Assembly: GCF_020181035.1 (NCBI RefSeq) | Contig: NZ_JAIQYY010000018.1 | Span: 1-64,000 of the forward strand | DNA from: Streptomyces sp. CoH27 | GTDB lineage: Bacteria > Actinomycetota > Actinomycetes > Streptomycetales > Streptomycetaceae | DNA length: 64,000 bases | Direction: 5' to 3' | Shown: positions 17,788-26,019 of the stretch, in pieces | How the letters are laid out: each line of letters starts with the position of its first letter | Numbering within the stretch: the stretch's first letter is position 1 | The notes under the pieces: model-generated | Database searches by the model: none | Told to the model about the DNA's origin: nothing | What the model saw: only the letters and a program-made list of their open reading frames with translations | Position numbers and translations under genes: made by a program

Positions 17788-18813
17788 TCAGGGGTTGAGG
17801 CCCTTGTCGCGCAGCCACGGCGCCGGGTCGATGGCGGTGGCCTGGCCGTTCGGGTGGACCTCCAGGTGCAGGTGCGGGCCGGTGACGTTGCCGGTGGCGC
17901 CGACCCGGCCGATGACGTCGCCGGTGGAGACCTTCTGGCCGACCGAGACGTTGATCGAGGACTGGTGGCAGAACCACAGCTCGGTGCCGTCGTCCAGGGT
18001 CAGGATGGTGCGGTAGCCGTAGGCGCCGGCCCAGCCGGCCTCGGTGATCGTGCCGCCGTGGACGGCCTTGATCAGGGTGCCGGTGGGGGCGGCGAAGTCG
18101 AGGCCGGTGTGGTAGCCGGAGGACCACATCGCGCCGGGCTGACCGAAGGTGCCGGTGATCGTGTACGACACGACGGGCAGCGTGTACTGCTTGGCCAGCT
18201 CGGCCAGCCGCGCGGCCTCGGCCGCCTGCTTCGCGTCGGCCACCGCCTTGTCCTTGGCGGCGGCGGCCTGGGCGGCGGCGTCCTTCTCCGCCTTGGCGGC
18301 CGCGTCGGCGGTCTGCTTCTCGGTGGCGGCGAGCGCGGCGGCGGTGGCCTTGCTGTCGGCCTTGCTCTGCTGCTGCTCGGCCTGGGCCATGATGCGGGTG
18401 CGCAGGGCCTCGCCGGCGCCGCCGCTCTTGGTGCTGTCGGCGCTCACGCCGACGCCCGAGAGCCCGGTGCCGGTGGCCTTCGGCGCCGAGGAGGAGCCGC
18501 CGCCTTCGAAGAGGTGGGTGACGGAGTCGGGCAGGGAGATGGAGACCGGGGACTTGCCGGTGTGGGCGCTGGCCATGCCGCCCGCGCCGACCGCGGCCAT
18601 GACGCCGACGCCGAGGACGGTGGAGCTGCGGGCGAAGCCGCCGCGCTGCTTGGCGACGCGGTGCCGGCCACGGACCCGGTCGACGGAGTCCTCGGTGGGG
18701 TTCCACTCCTCCCAGGGGCCCTCGTCGGCGCGGTAGGAGCCGTAGCCGAAGCTCTCGGACTCGTCGGACGCCGGTATGAACGGGGCTTCGGGGGCAGGCC
18801 GGTTGGACGCCAC
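17788..18813 (-). CDS. M23 (LytM/NlpD) family cell-wall peptidase
   Basis: A 341-residue secreted or membrane-anchored peptidoglycan hydrolase. It has a hydrophilic N-terminus, a hydrophobic anchor at about residues 62-82, an Ala/Lys/Glu/Asp-rich coiled coil (about 125-200) and a C-terminal M23 domain with HTGLDFAAPTGT (zinc ligands His and Asp) and HLHLEVH (HxH). These enzymes cut peptide cross-links in peptidoglycan. GTG 18813 is preceded by AAAGGAG. A c-di-AMP riboswitch lies directly upstream in the leader, so expression should fall when c-di-AMP is high. Confidence 0.92.
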   Translation of the reverse strand: MASNRPAPEAPFIPASDESESFGYGSYRADEGPWEEWNPTEDSVDRVRGRHRVAKQRGGFARSSTVLGVGVMAAVGAGGMASAHTGKSPVSISLPDSVTHLFEGGGSSSAPKATGTGLSGVGVSADSTKSGGAGEALRTRIMAQAEQQQSKADSKATAAALAATEKQTADAAAKAEKDAAAQAAAAKDKAVADAKQAAEAARLAELAKQYTLPVVSYTITGTFGQPGAMWSSGYHTGLDFAAPTGTLIKAVHGGTITEAGWAGAYGYRTILTLDDGTELWFCHQSSINVSVGQKVSTGDVIGRVGATGNVTGPHLHLEVHPNGQATAIDPAPWLRDKGLNP

Positions 18814-18827
18814 GCGGGCGTACTCCT

Positions 18828-18975
18828 TTCCTTCCGTCGCCTACCGGGTTAGCTGACGGGTTCGGAGCGGGAAGGTCTCCTACGCGCGTATACCGACCGG
18901 TGTACGCGTGATTCACCCCAGGGTGGTGGTTCCCCGGCTCCCTTGCGGGATTCGGCGCGTGCGCACGGAGCCGCC
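18828..18975 (-). promoter_or_regulatory. c-di-AMP (ydaO/yuaA) riboswitch
   Basis: Read on the minus strand, the leader contains the diagnostic ydaO-yuaA blocks in order: CCGAATCC, GGGAGCCGGGGAACC, GGGGTGAATC, a variable stem, GGAGACC, CCGAACCCGTCAGC and TAACCCGGTAGGCG, ending about 15 bp before the GTG of the M23 peptidase. In actinobacteria this class commonly controls cell-wall hydrolases, normally as an OFF switch. A further hairpin (AGCCGCC / GGCGGCT) lies just 5' at 18969-18990. No clear intrinsic terminator separates aptamer and gene, so translational control through the GGAAGGAAAGGAG segment is possible. Confidence 0.93.
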
Positions 18976-19174
18976 TCTTGTGGCGGCTGGGACGACCGCG
19001 CTGCGTTATCGAACGTTAATAGACCTGCGAGTCACTTTCCAAGCCGTTCGACTTGATCATTAACGCTTTCCGGACCGGACTTACCGCACGATTCCACGGC
19101 AAACCGGGCGAGTTGATCGCCGTTCAGGAGTCTCGGCATTTTTGATGGTGTCTCAGATGTTATGCGGACGGCGG

Positions 19175-20464
19175 TCATCCGGTCACCGTGGGTGAAGGCC
19201 CGGGATGCCGTACGGCGAGCAGTGCCATGTCGTCCGTCATCCCGCCGCCGGAGTGCCGGCGCACCTCGTCGGCGAGCGTCCCGAGCAGCGCCGCGGGACC
19301 GGGGAAGGCCCGCCCGGCGAGCCGCCGTTCGGGCTCGTAGAACCGGCCGAGGGCGTCCCGGGCCTCGGACAGCCCGTCGGTGTACAGCAGCAGGGTCGCC
19401 CCGTCCGGGAAGCGCTCCTCCATGACCTCGTCGGGCCATATTCCGAGGTCGCCCATGCCGAGCGGCAGCGCGGGCTCGGGGGCGGCCAGGGTGCGCAGGG
19501 TGCCGTCGGCGTACAGCAGCAGCGGGGGCGGATGGCCGCGGCTGAGGACCCGTACCAGCCCGTCGCCGTGCGGGAGTTCGGCGAGGACGGCGGTGGTGAA
19601 GCCCTCGAAGGCGTCGATGCCCTCACGCCGGGTGCCCTCGCGGGCCAGCGCCCGTTCCAGCCGCTGGGCCACCGCCTCCAGCGTGTCCTCCCGCTCGGCG
19701 GCCTCCCGGAACGCGCCGATCACCACGGCGACGGCGGCGACCGCACCCATGCCCTTGCCGCGCACGTCCCCGACGATCAGCCGGACGCCGTACGGACTGT
19801 CCTGCACCGCGTACAGGTCGCCGCCGATGAACGCGTCCTGCCGGGCCGCCTCGTAGCAGGCGGCGATCTCGAAGCCGCCGATCCGCGCGGCGGGCTCCGG
19901 CAGTACGGCCCGCTGGGCGGCCTCGGCGATCTCCCGGGCGGAGGCGAGCCGCCGGTCACCGAGCCGGACGACCCGGTTGATGGCGACGGCCAGCAGGGCG
20001 ACCGAGGCCACGGTGACGACGTCCGTGACGACACCCGCGGCCGAGTGCTCGCCCCGGGAGCGCACCGCGTACATCGCGACGACGGCCGCGGCACCGGTCA
20101 GCACGGTGGTGCGCAGCGAGGACAGGGACGCGGCGATCAGCGGGGCGGCCGTGAAGAACGGTACGGCGGTGAACTCCCTCGGGGTGAGCAGGCCGTACAG
20201 CACCCCGCCGGCGATCAGCAGCGCGGGCAGGGCGCGGGCCAGTGAGCGGGGGGTGAGGCGGCGCGGGCGCGGCGGCACGGTCTCGTCGCCGAGGCCCGGG
20301 TCGGGCACGGGGTCACCGGGCAGCCGTCCCCCCGCCCTGGCATACGTCCGCTCCTCCTCCACCTCTCCAGGGCCCACCGCTCGTCTCCCACGTGTCCGAC
20401 GTACGGTCCAGCCTGGCCGCCCCGGGCCGTCCGGGCGACCTCGGCTGACCCGAGCGGATGACAC
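19175..20464 (-). CDS. Membrane-anchored SpoIIE-type serine phosphatase
   Basis: A 429-residue PP2C-like phosphatase. The N-terminal ~75 residues are polar. Four or so hydrophobic segments follow (ARALPALLIAGGVLYGLLT to VASVALLAVAINRVV, about 75-165), then the SpoIIE domain with FIGGDLYAVQDS, GDVRGKGMGAVA and LLYTDGLSEARDALG metal-ligand motifs, ending GGGMTDDMALLAVR. It should dephosphorylate an anti-sigma antagonist. No regulatory sensor domain beyond the membrane part is visible. GTG 20464 has GGAGG about 9 bp upstream; GTG 20362 is an alternative. Confidence 0.9.
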   Translation of the reverse strand: MSSARVSRGRPDGPGRPGWTVRRTRGRRAVGPGEVEEERTYARAGGRLPGDPVPDPGLGDETVPPRPRRLTPRSLARALPALLIAGGVLYGLLTPREFTAVPFFTAAPLIAASLSSLRTTVLTGAAAVVAMYAVRSRGEHSAAGVVTDVVTVASVALLAVAINRVVRLGDRRLASAREIAEAAQRAVLPEPAARIGGFEIAACYEAARQDAFIGGDLYAVQDSPYGVRLIVGDVRGKGMGAVAAVAVVIGAFREAAEREDTLEAVAQRLERALAREGTRREGIDAFEGFTTAVLAELPHGDGLVRVLSRGHPPPLLLYADGTLRTLAAPEPALPLGMGDLGIWPDEVMEERFPDGATLLLYTDGLSEARDALGRFYEPERRLAGRAFPGPAALLGTLADEVRRHSGGGMTDDMALLAVRHPGPSPTVTG

Positions 20465-20534
20465 CGCGCGACGCCTCCGCGATCAACCGGTGTGCGAACA
20501 GTCCTGCACATGGGGTACTCTGGAGTCACAACGA

Positions 20535-20608
20535 CGCGGGGTGGAGCAGCTCGGTAGCTCGCTGGGCTCATAACCCAGAGGTCGCAGGTTCAAATCCTGT
20601 CCCCGCTA
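20535..20608 (+). tRNA. Initiator tRNA-Met (CAT)
   Basis: A 74-nt cloverleaf with anticodon CAT. It has the initiator hallmarks: no Watson-Crick pair at positions 1-72 (C/U) and three consecutive G-C pairs in the anticodon stem (GGG/CCC). The T arm GCAGGTTCAAATCCTGT is canonical. The 3' CCA is not encoded. Confidence 0.95.
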
Positions 20609-20615
20609 CTGAAGG

Positions 20616-20652
20616 CTCAGGGCCCGGAATCCAGTGGATTCCGGGCCCTGAG
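20616..20652. terminator. Bidirectional terminator after initiator tRNA
   Basis: A very stable hairpin (CTCAGGGCCCGGAATC... with its perfect complement, about 17 bp of stem) lies between the tRNA and the convergent RibD-like gene, whose stop codon begins at 20655. Confidence 0.85.
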
Positions 20653-20654
20653 TG

Positions 20655-21788
20655 TTACCCGGCCAAGTGTCGGTTCGGCGCCTTCGCCTGCTCCTCGTAC
20701 TCCGGCAGTACGACCACCTCGGCACCCGCCGTCACCAGCACCCCGCTCCCGTCCGCGGCTTCCACGAAGGTGTCCGGCTCACGCCAGGCCGTCACCACCC
20801 GCCGCACCCCCGCCCGCAGGATCAGCTCGGCGCACGGCGCGGGCCGGGACGCGCGCCGGGCGCACGGCTCCAGACTGCTGTACACCGTGGCGCCGGCCAG
20901 CCGGGGGTCGGCCGGGTCGATCTTGGCCAGCGCGGCCTCCTCCGCGTGGACCACGGGGTCGTCACCCTCGCGCGAGTAGCCGCGCGCCAGCTCCGTGCCG
21001 TCGGCCGCGACCACCACCGCGCCGACGCTGAACGCCGTCTCGGAGGGCGGGCACAGGGCGGCGAGTTCGCAGGCGGTGCGCAGCCAGTGGCGGTCGGCGG
21101 CGGAGGGGGCGGGCCCGGTGCCGGGGGCGGTGGGCTCGTAGCGCATGAGGACGACGTCCTCGATACGGCGGGTCTCGACCAGGCGCAGGCGGCCGGCCTG
21201 GTAGGCCCCGGGGCCGAACAGCCGCGGTGCCGCCGGGTCGCCGACGAGGAGGGGCGCGAGGACCAGCTGGAGTTCGTCGGCGAGTCCCTGCTGGAGCAGC
21301 TGGGTGTGGACGGTGCCGCCGCCCTCGACCATCAGGCGCCGCACTCCGCGCACCACGCGCAGGTGCTCCAGCAGGGCCCGCCAGTCGAGGCCGGGGCCGA
21401 GCGGGACGACCTCGGCGGTGTCGCCGAGGAGGCGGGCGGCGCGCTCGGCGCCCGTGTCGGTCGTGTAGACGATCTTCTCGCCGCCGGTGTGCCAGAACTG
21501 TGCGGCCGGGTCGAGGTCGCCGGAGGCGGTGACCGTCACCTTCAGCGGATACTCCGGCCTGCCCGCCGCGACGCGGGCCGCCCGGCGCTCGGCGGAGTTG
21601 ACCAGCAGCCGCGGGTTGTCGGCGCGGATCGTGCCGGCGCCCACGAGGATGGCGTCGGAGGCGGCCCGTACCCCGTCGACCCGGTCGAAGTCGGCCGGGC
21701 TGGACAGCAGCAGGCGCTCGGGGCCGGTGTCGTCCAGGTAGCCGTCGAGGGAGACAGCGGCGGACAGCAGCACATACGGGTACGACAT
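20655..21788 (-). CDS. RibD-like bifunctional protein with inverted domain order
   Basis: A 377-residue protein. Residues 1-220 are a dihydrofolate-reductase-fold reductase of the RibD C-terminal type (VSLDGYLDD, VGAGTIRADNP, VEGGGTVHTQLLQQGLADE). Residues ~230-345 are a cytidine/deoxycytidylate-type deaminase with H281-A-E283 and C309/C319 zinc ligands (HAEEAAL; EPCARRASRPAPC). Canonical RibD has the deaminase first. The deaminase normally removes the amino group from the GTP-derived pyrimidine, and the reductase then reduces the ribose. The gene is near ribA, supporting a flavin or deazaflavin/pyrimidine role. It is divergent from a MarR regulator with an operator-like palindrome between them. 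Confidence 0.85.
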   Translation of the reverse strand: MSYPYVLLSAAVSLDGYLDDTGPERLLLSSPADFDRVDGVRAASDAILVGAGTIRADNPRLLVNSAERRAARVAAGRPEYPLKVTVTASGDLDPAAQFWHTGGEKIVYTTDTGAERAARLLGDTAEVVPLGPGLDWRALLEHLRVVRGVRRLMVEGGGTVHTQLLQQGLADELQLVLAPLLVGDPAAPRLFGPGAYQAGRLRLVETRRIEDVVLMRYEPTAPGTGPAPSAADRHWLRTACELAALCPPSETAFSVGAVVVAADGTELARGYSREGDDPVVHAEEAALAKIDPADPRLAGATVYSSLEPCARRASRPAPCAELILRAGVRRVVTAWREPDTFVEAADGSGVLVTAGAEVVVLPEYEEQAKAPNRHLAG

Positions 21789-21821
21789 CGGCGGGGTCTC
21801 CCTGTGAACTGGGCCTCTTGG

Positions 21822-21833
21822 TTCAAGTTTGAA
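21822..21833. promoter_or_regulatory. Putative MarR operator 1
   Basis: TTCAA-GT-TTGAA is a perfect inverted repeat between the divergent RibD-like and MarR genes. It shares the TTCAA/TTGAA half-site core with the palindrome at 22453-22470 in front of ribA. Confidence 0.55.
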
Positions 21834-21852
21834 ACAAACCTACACTGGCTGC

Positions 21853-22389
21853 ATGACGACCCGCTGGCTCAGCCCCGAGGAGCAGCGCGCCTGGCGCGCC
21901 TACATCGCCGCGACCCACCTCCTGGAGGACGCGATCGACCGGCAGCTCCAGCAGGAGGCCGGCATGCCCCACCTGTTCTACTCGGTGCTGGCCAATCTCT
22001 CCGAGGCGCCGGAGCGGCGGCTGCGCATGACCGATCTCGCCGAGTCGCTGAAGATCACCCGCAGTCGGCTCACCTATGCGGTGACCCGCCTTGAGCGGGA
22101 CGGGCTGGTGCGGCGGGAGGACTGCCGCTGGGACAAGCGCAGCAGCATCGCCGTGCTGACGGACGAGGGGATGGCGGTGCTGGAGCAGGCGGCGCCCGGA
22201 CATGTGGAGACCGTGCGCGGCATCCTCTTCGACCGGCTCACGCCCGAGCAGGTGGGGCAGCTGGAGGAGATCTTCACCGGGGTCGCGCGGGGGCTGCAGG
22301 ACGAGAACCCCGAGGCCGGGTCCGGGGCGGGGGATGTGCCGTGGCGGCGCCGGTCGTCGTGCTCGTCGTCCCGGCCGCCCGCACCCTGA
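21853..22389 (+). CDS. MarR-family transcriptional regulator
   Basis: A 178-residue winged-helix regulator. The DNA-binding core is RLRMTDLAESLKITRSRLTYAVTRLERDGLVRR, followed by the wing DCRWDKRSSIAVLTDEGMAVL. ATG 21853 is preferred over an upstream in-frame ATG at 21829. It sits between a divergent RibD-like gene and the co-directional ribA, and palindromes of related sequence flank both, suggesting it coordinates these flavin-related genes. The last ~20 residues are Ser/Arg/Pro-rich and may be disordered. Confidence 0.88.
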   Translation: MTTRWLSPEEQRAWRAYIAATHLLEDAIDRQLQQEAGMPHLFYSVLANLSEAPERRLRMTDLAESLKITRSRLTYAVTRLERDGLVRREDCRWDKRSSIAVLTDEGMAVLEQAAPGHVETVRGILFDRLTPEQVGQLEEIFTGVARGLQDENPEAGSGAGDVPWRRRSSCSSSRPPAP

Positions 22390-22411
22390 GCCGGATCCCA
22401 CGGAAACCAAT

Positions 22412-22429
22412 TGCTTTAACTTTTAAGCA
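22412..22429. promoter_or_regulatory. Putative MarR operator 2
   Basis: TGCTTTAACTTTTAAGCA is an imperfect 18-bp palindrome (outer TGCTT/AAGCA arms perfect). It is the AT-richest stretch in this region and lies upstream of ribA. Confidence 0.5.
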
Positions 22430-22452
22430 GGGGTAGGGTCTCCTCGTCTCAC

Positions 22453-22470
22453 TGCTTCAAAACTGAAGCA
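22453..22470. promoter_or_regulatory. Putative MarR operator 3
   Basis: TGCTTCA-AAAC-TGAAGCA is a perfect 7-bp inverted repeat, ending 24 bp before the ribA start. It starts 41 bp after the similar palindrome at 22412. Paired TGCTT...AAGCA sites suggest cooperative binding by the adjacent MarR protein. Confidence 0.6.
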
Positions 22471-22494
22471 CAAGCCCGCCCCGGAGGGACCCGC

Positions 22495-23145
22495 ATGTCC
22501 GACACCCCCGCCGCCACACCGCGCTCCCGTGTCCGGGTACCGCTGCGCTTCCACGACGGCTACAGCGTCGACACCGAACTCGTCACCTTTCACGGCCTGG
22601 CCGACGGCCAGGAACACGTCGCCGTAGTCCTCGGCGATCCGGCCCCGGGCTCCGTCCCGCTGGTGCGGCTGCACTCCGAGTGCCTCACCGGTGACGTCTT
22701 CGGCTCGGCCCGCTGCGACTGCGGCCCGCAGCTGCGCGAGGCCGTCGAGCGCATCGCCGAGCGCGGCGGGGTGCTGCTCTACCTCCGCCAGGAGGGCCGC
22801 GGCATCGGCCTCTACAACAAGCTCGACGCGTACGCGCTGCAGGACCAGGGCCTCGACACCTACGAGGCGAACGCCGCGCTCGGCCTGCCGGAGGACGCCC
22901 GCGACTACACCGCCGCCGCGCAGATGCTCGCCGCCCTCGGCATCGGGGAGCTGGACCTGCTGTCCAACAACCCCGACAAGGCCGAGCAGTTGCGCACCCT
23001 GGGCCTCGCCGTCCGGGACCGGGTGCCGACCGGCGTCTTCACCACGGCCCACAACGTCCGCTACCTGCGCGCGAAGGTCCTCCAGACCCAGCACACGCTG
23101 CCGCTGGCGGAACTGACGGACCTCGTGGAGCGCAACGCGGGCTGA
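22495..23145 (+). CDS. ribA: GTP cyclohydrolase II
   Basis: A 216-residue single-domain GTP cyclohydrolase II. It opens the imidazole ring of GTP to give 2,5-diamino-6-ribosylamino-4-pyrimidinone phosphate, the first riboflavin step. The zinc site is C63, C74, C76 in SECLTGDVFGSARCDCGPQL; the GTP/phosphate site includes RQEGRGIGL near residue 98. It lacks the RibB (DHBP synthase) domain seen in fused RibBA. The ATG is preceded by GGAGGGAC. The product matches what a RibD-type deaminase/reductase would use next. Confidence 0.93.
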   Translation: MSDTPAATPRSRVRVPLRFHDGYSVDTELVTFHGLADGQEHVAVVLGDPAPGSVPLVRLHSECLTGDVFGSARCDCGPQLREAVERIAERGGVLLYLRQEGRGIGLYNKLDAYALQDQGLDTYEANAALGLPEDARDYTAAAQMLAALGIGELDLLSNNPDKAEQLRTLGLAVRDRVPTGVFTTAHNVRYLRAKVLQTQHTLPLAELTDLVERNAG

Positions 23146-23147
23146 CG

Positions 23148-24566
23148 TCACGGCCGGCGACGGCCCGGAAGGCGCAGGGCCGGGAGGACCGACAGGGACA
23201 GCAGGGCCGCGGCCACCGCGTAGGTGAGACGGAAGCCCGCCGGGTCCTGGCCCGCGGCGCCCAGGACCACCGAGAGCACCGCCGTGCCCACCGACGCCGC
23301 CAGCTGGGAGTTGATGCTGAGCGCGGTGCTCGCCGCCGGCATCCGGTGCACGGGCAGCTCCCGGGTCGCGGTCGTCATTGTCGGCATCAGCACCGTGCCG
23401 ACACCGGCGCCCATCACCATGGCCGAGGCGACGAACCGCCAGGCCGCCACCCCGGGCACGCCCGCCTGCCAGGCCAGCAGCGCCATCCCGAGGGCGGCCA
23501 GCCCGATACCGGCCGGGATCAGCCGGCGCGGGGACGCCTGGTCGACCCGGCGCGCCGCGAACTGCATCGCCGTGCCGACGACGAGTCCCGTCGGAGCGCC
23601 CAGCAGCCCGGCGGCCGTCGCGCTCAGCCCCCGCTGCTGCTGCCAGTACAGCGGGCCGAGCAGCATCGAGCCGAAGTAACCGCAGGTGAACAGGGCGAGT
23701 GTGGTGATGCCGGCGGCGAAGGTACGGTCGCGCAGCAGCCGTAGGTCCAGCAGCGGTTCGCGCACGGTCAGCGCCCGGCGGACGAAGGCGGCCGTCAGGG
23801 CGGCGCCCGCCAGGGTGGGCAGCAGGGCGCCGGGGGCGGTGAAGTCGCCGCGTTCGCCGCCGCGCGCGAGGCCGTAGAGGAGCAGGGCGAGGCCCGGCGA
23901 GAGCATCAGCAGGCCGGGGACGTCCAGGCGGGCGGCGGTGCGCGTCGGCGCGTCCGGTGTGTCGCGCGGCAGCAGTCGTACCGCGAGTGCCAGGGCGAGC
24001 AGGCCCACCGGCAGGTTCACCAGGAAGATCCAGTGCCAGGACGCAGCGTCGACCAGCCAGCCGCCCAGCACCGGGCCGACCACCGGCCCGACCAGGATGG
24101 GCAGCCCGCCCACGGCCATCGCGCGGCCGAGCCGGCGCCGGTCGGCGACCCGCATCACCATCGTCATCCCGACCGGCTGGAGCAGCCCGCCGCCCAGCCC
24201 CTGCACCGCGCGGAAGGCGATGAGGCTGCCCGCATCCCAGGCGCACGCGGCGAGCAGGGAGCCGAGCGTGAACAGGACCAGCGCGGTCATGTACGTGCGC
24301 CGGGCGCCGATCCGGGCCATCGCCCAGGCGGCGACCGGGATGACGGCGGCGAGCGCGAGCGTGTACGCGGTGGCGGTCCACTGGATGGTCTCCAGCGGGG
24401 CACCGAAGGACTCCGACAGCGAGCGCATCGCGACGTTCACGATCGTCATGTCGAGCACGGCCATCATCGAGCCGATGACGGTCACGGCGAGCGTGCGCCG
24501 CAGGACGGTGGCCGGGCCCGGTGGTACGAGGCCCGCCGGTGCCGCGACCCGGGTGGTGCCGCTCAT
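23148..24566 (-). CDS. MFS transporter, DHA2 (EmrB/QacA) type
   Basis: A 472-residue transporter with about 14 hydrophobic helices. Motif D1 LDMTIVNVAMRSL lies in TM1, motif A ARIGARRTYMTALVLFTLGS follows, and motif C GPVVGPVLGGWLV marks the antiporter group. DHA2 exporters usually use the proton gradient to expel drugs. ATG 24566 sits right after GGGGGGCGGAG. Only 11 bp separate it from the stop of the upstream FMN reductase, so the two are one operon, under the divergent TetR regulator. Confidence 0.9.
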   Translation of the reverse strand: MSGTTRVAAPAGLVPPGPATVLRRTLAVTVIGSMMAVLDMTIVNVAMRSLSESFGAPLETIQWTATAYTLALAAVIPVAAWAMARIGARRTYMTALVLFTLGSLLAACAWDAGSLIAFRAVQGLGGGLLQPVGMTMVMRVADRRRLGRAMAVGGLPILVGPVVGPVLGGWLVDAASWHWIFLVNLPVGLLALALAVRLLPRDTPDAPTRTAARLDVPGLLMLSPGLALLLYGLARGGERGDFTAPGALLPTLAGAALTAAFVRRALTVREPLLDLRLLRDRTFAAGITTLALFTCGYFGSMLLGPLYWQQQRGLSATAAGLLGAPTGLVVGTAMQFAARRVDQASPRRLIPAGIGLAALGMALLAWQAGVPGVAAWRFVASAMVMGAGVGTVLMPTMTTATRELPVHRMPAASTALSINSQLAASVGTAVLSVVLGAAGQDPAGFRLTYAVAAALLSLSVLPALRLPGRRRP

Positions 24567-24577
24567 CTCCGCCCCCC

Positions 24578-25192
24578 TCAGCCCGCGTACGGACGTTCGG
24601 CGCGGGCGGCCCGCAACGCCCGTCCCCACCAGGCGAGCTGGCCGAGCATGCCCTTGGTGGCGCCGGTGCAGACGTCGGCGTCGCGCGGGGTGCCGTCCGC
24701 GCCGAGGCCGGACCAGGGCCCGTGCAGGCTGACCGAGTCGCGCACGGTCGTCGCGTGCAACTCGGCGAAGACCAGCCGCAGTTGCTCGACCGCGCGCAGC
24801 CCGCCGCCGAGGCCGCCGTACGACACGAAGCCGACCGGCTTGGCCTGCCACTGGGCGTGGTGCCAGTCGATGAAGTTCTTCAGGGACGCCGGGAAGCTGT
24901 GGTTGTACTCCGGCGTGACGACGACGAACGCGTCGGCTGCGGCGAGCCGCGGCGAGACGCCCGCCAGCACGGCAGCGGTCTCGGGGTCCGGCGCGCCGCC
25001 CCAGCCGGGCAGTACGAGCGGCAGGTCCACCTCGGCGAGGTCGATGACGTCGAGGTCGAGGCCGGGGTCGTCGGCGGCGGCCCCGAGGAACCAGTCCGCC
25101 ACGGCCCGGCCCTGCCGGCCCTCCCGGACGCTGCCGACGACGACGGCGACGCGGAGCGGCTTGTCGTGGTGTTCGTTGCTGGTGACAGACAC
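24578..25192 (-). CDS. NADPH-dependent FMN reductase
   Basis: A 204-residue flavodoxin-like reductase. The phosphate-binding loop is GSVREGRQGRAVADW, and the conserved flavin-contacting segment is VVTPEYNHSFPASLKNFIDW. It reduces FMN, azo compounds or quinones with NAD(P)H. GTG 25192 has GGGGGA about 6 bp upstream; a start at 25249 would add 19 residues and overlap the operator region. It is the first gene of an operon with the DHA2 exporter, so the pair may detoxify and export an electrophile or quinone. Confidence 0.9.
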   Translation of the reverse strand: MSVTSNEHHDKPLRVAVVVGSVREGRQGRAVADWFLGAAADDPGLDLDVIDLAEVDLPLVLPGWGGAPDPETAAVLAGVSPRLAAADAFVVVTPEYNHSFPASLKNFIDWHHAQWQAKPVGFVSYGGLGGGLRAVEQLRLVFAELHATTVRDSVSLHGPWSGLGADGTPRDADVCTGATKGMLGQLAWWGRALRAARAERPYAG

Positions 25193-25252
25193 AGGTGTCC
25201 CCCAATTCTCCTGGCGGCCGGCCGCTCGGCGCGGCCTTCTGCCCAGCAAGGT

Positions 25253-25287
25253 ACAACGGGCGTTGTAGAAATGACAACGACCGTTGT
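25253..25287. promoter_or_regulatory. Tandem TetR operators
   Basis: Two 14-bp palindromes of the form ACAACG-NN-CGTTGT lie at 25253-25266 and 25274-25287, spaced 21 bp centre to centre. Both are perfect except for the two central bases. They sit between the divergent FMN reductase and TetR genes, the expected site for autoregulation and repression of the exporter operon. Confidence 0.85.
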
Positions 25288-25332
25288 AATTCAGCTAGAG
25301 TGGCTGGCCACACGGGAGGCAAGGAGGCGGGT

Positions 25333-26019
25333 GTGAGCGAAACGAACGCGTCCCGGATGGAACGGGCACAGCGCGAGATCTCACCACGCAAGCTGGAGAA
25401 GCAGATCGCCATCGCGGGCGCGGCCTGCACGGTCTTCGGCCGCGAGGGCTACGCACGCGCCTCGGTCGACGCGCTCGCCGCCGAGGCCGGCGTCTCCACG
25501 CGCACGCTCTACAACCACTTCCCCGGCGGCAAGGCGCAGCTCTTCCAGACCGTGGTGACCTGGACGTCCAGCGAGGTCCGCGACGCCCAACTGGCCCGGC
25601 TGCACGCGGTGCTGGACCCGGAGCGGCCGCCGCACGCCGACGACCTGGAACGCGACCTGGTCGCGCTGGCCCGTGCGTTCGTGGGCCTGATGACCGACTA
25701 CCCGAACCACTTCGCCCTGGTCCGGCACATCCACGCCGAGGCCGACCACGTACCGCCGGACGTCCTCAAGGCCTGGCACGAGGCCGGCCCGGAGCCGGTC
25801 GGCCGGGCGGTCGCCGAGGCGATGGCCCACCTGGCGGACGCCGGCCTGCTCGACCCGCACGGCGACCCGGCCATGGCCGCCGCCCACTTCATGGCTCTGA
25901 CCTCGCACACGATCGTCCAGTTCACCCACTACGGCGTCCTGCCGCTGCCCCCGGCGGAGACGGACCGTCTGGTCAGCGGCGGGGTGGCGGCATTCCTGCG
26001 GGCCTATGGACGGGCCTAG
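25333..26019 (+). CDS. TetR-family transcriptional regulator
   Basis: A 228-residue regulator. The HTH spans about residues 15-75: IAIAGAACTVFGREGYARAS, then the recognition helix AAEAGVSTRTLYNHFPGGKAQL. The C-terminal domain has a TetR_C-type segment (VGLMTDYPNHFALVRHIHAEADHVPPDVL). GTG 25333 follows AAGGAGG. The two ACAACGnnCGTTGT palindromes immediately upstream make it the likely repressor of the FMN reductase/MFS operon. Its last 3 bases overlap the convergent DUF1259 gene end. Confidence 0.92.
   Translation: MSETNASRMERAQREISPRKLEKQIAIAGAACTVFGREGYARASVDALAAEAGVSTRTLYNHFPGGKAQLFQTVVTWTSSEVRDAQLARLHAVLDPERPPHADDLERDLVALARAFVGLMTDYPNHFALVRHIHAEADHVPPDVLKAWHEAGPEPVGRAVAEAMAHLADAGLLDPHGDPAMAAAHFMALTSHTIVQFTHYGVLPLPPAETDRLVSGGVAAFLRAYGRA

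Noticed and set aside
22390..22494. FMN riboswitch before ribA
   Set aside because: None of the conserved RFN blocks is present; the region instead contains two palindromes fitting a protein operator.
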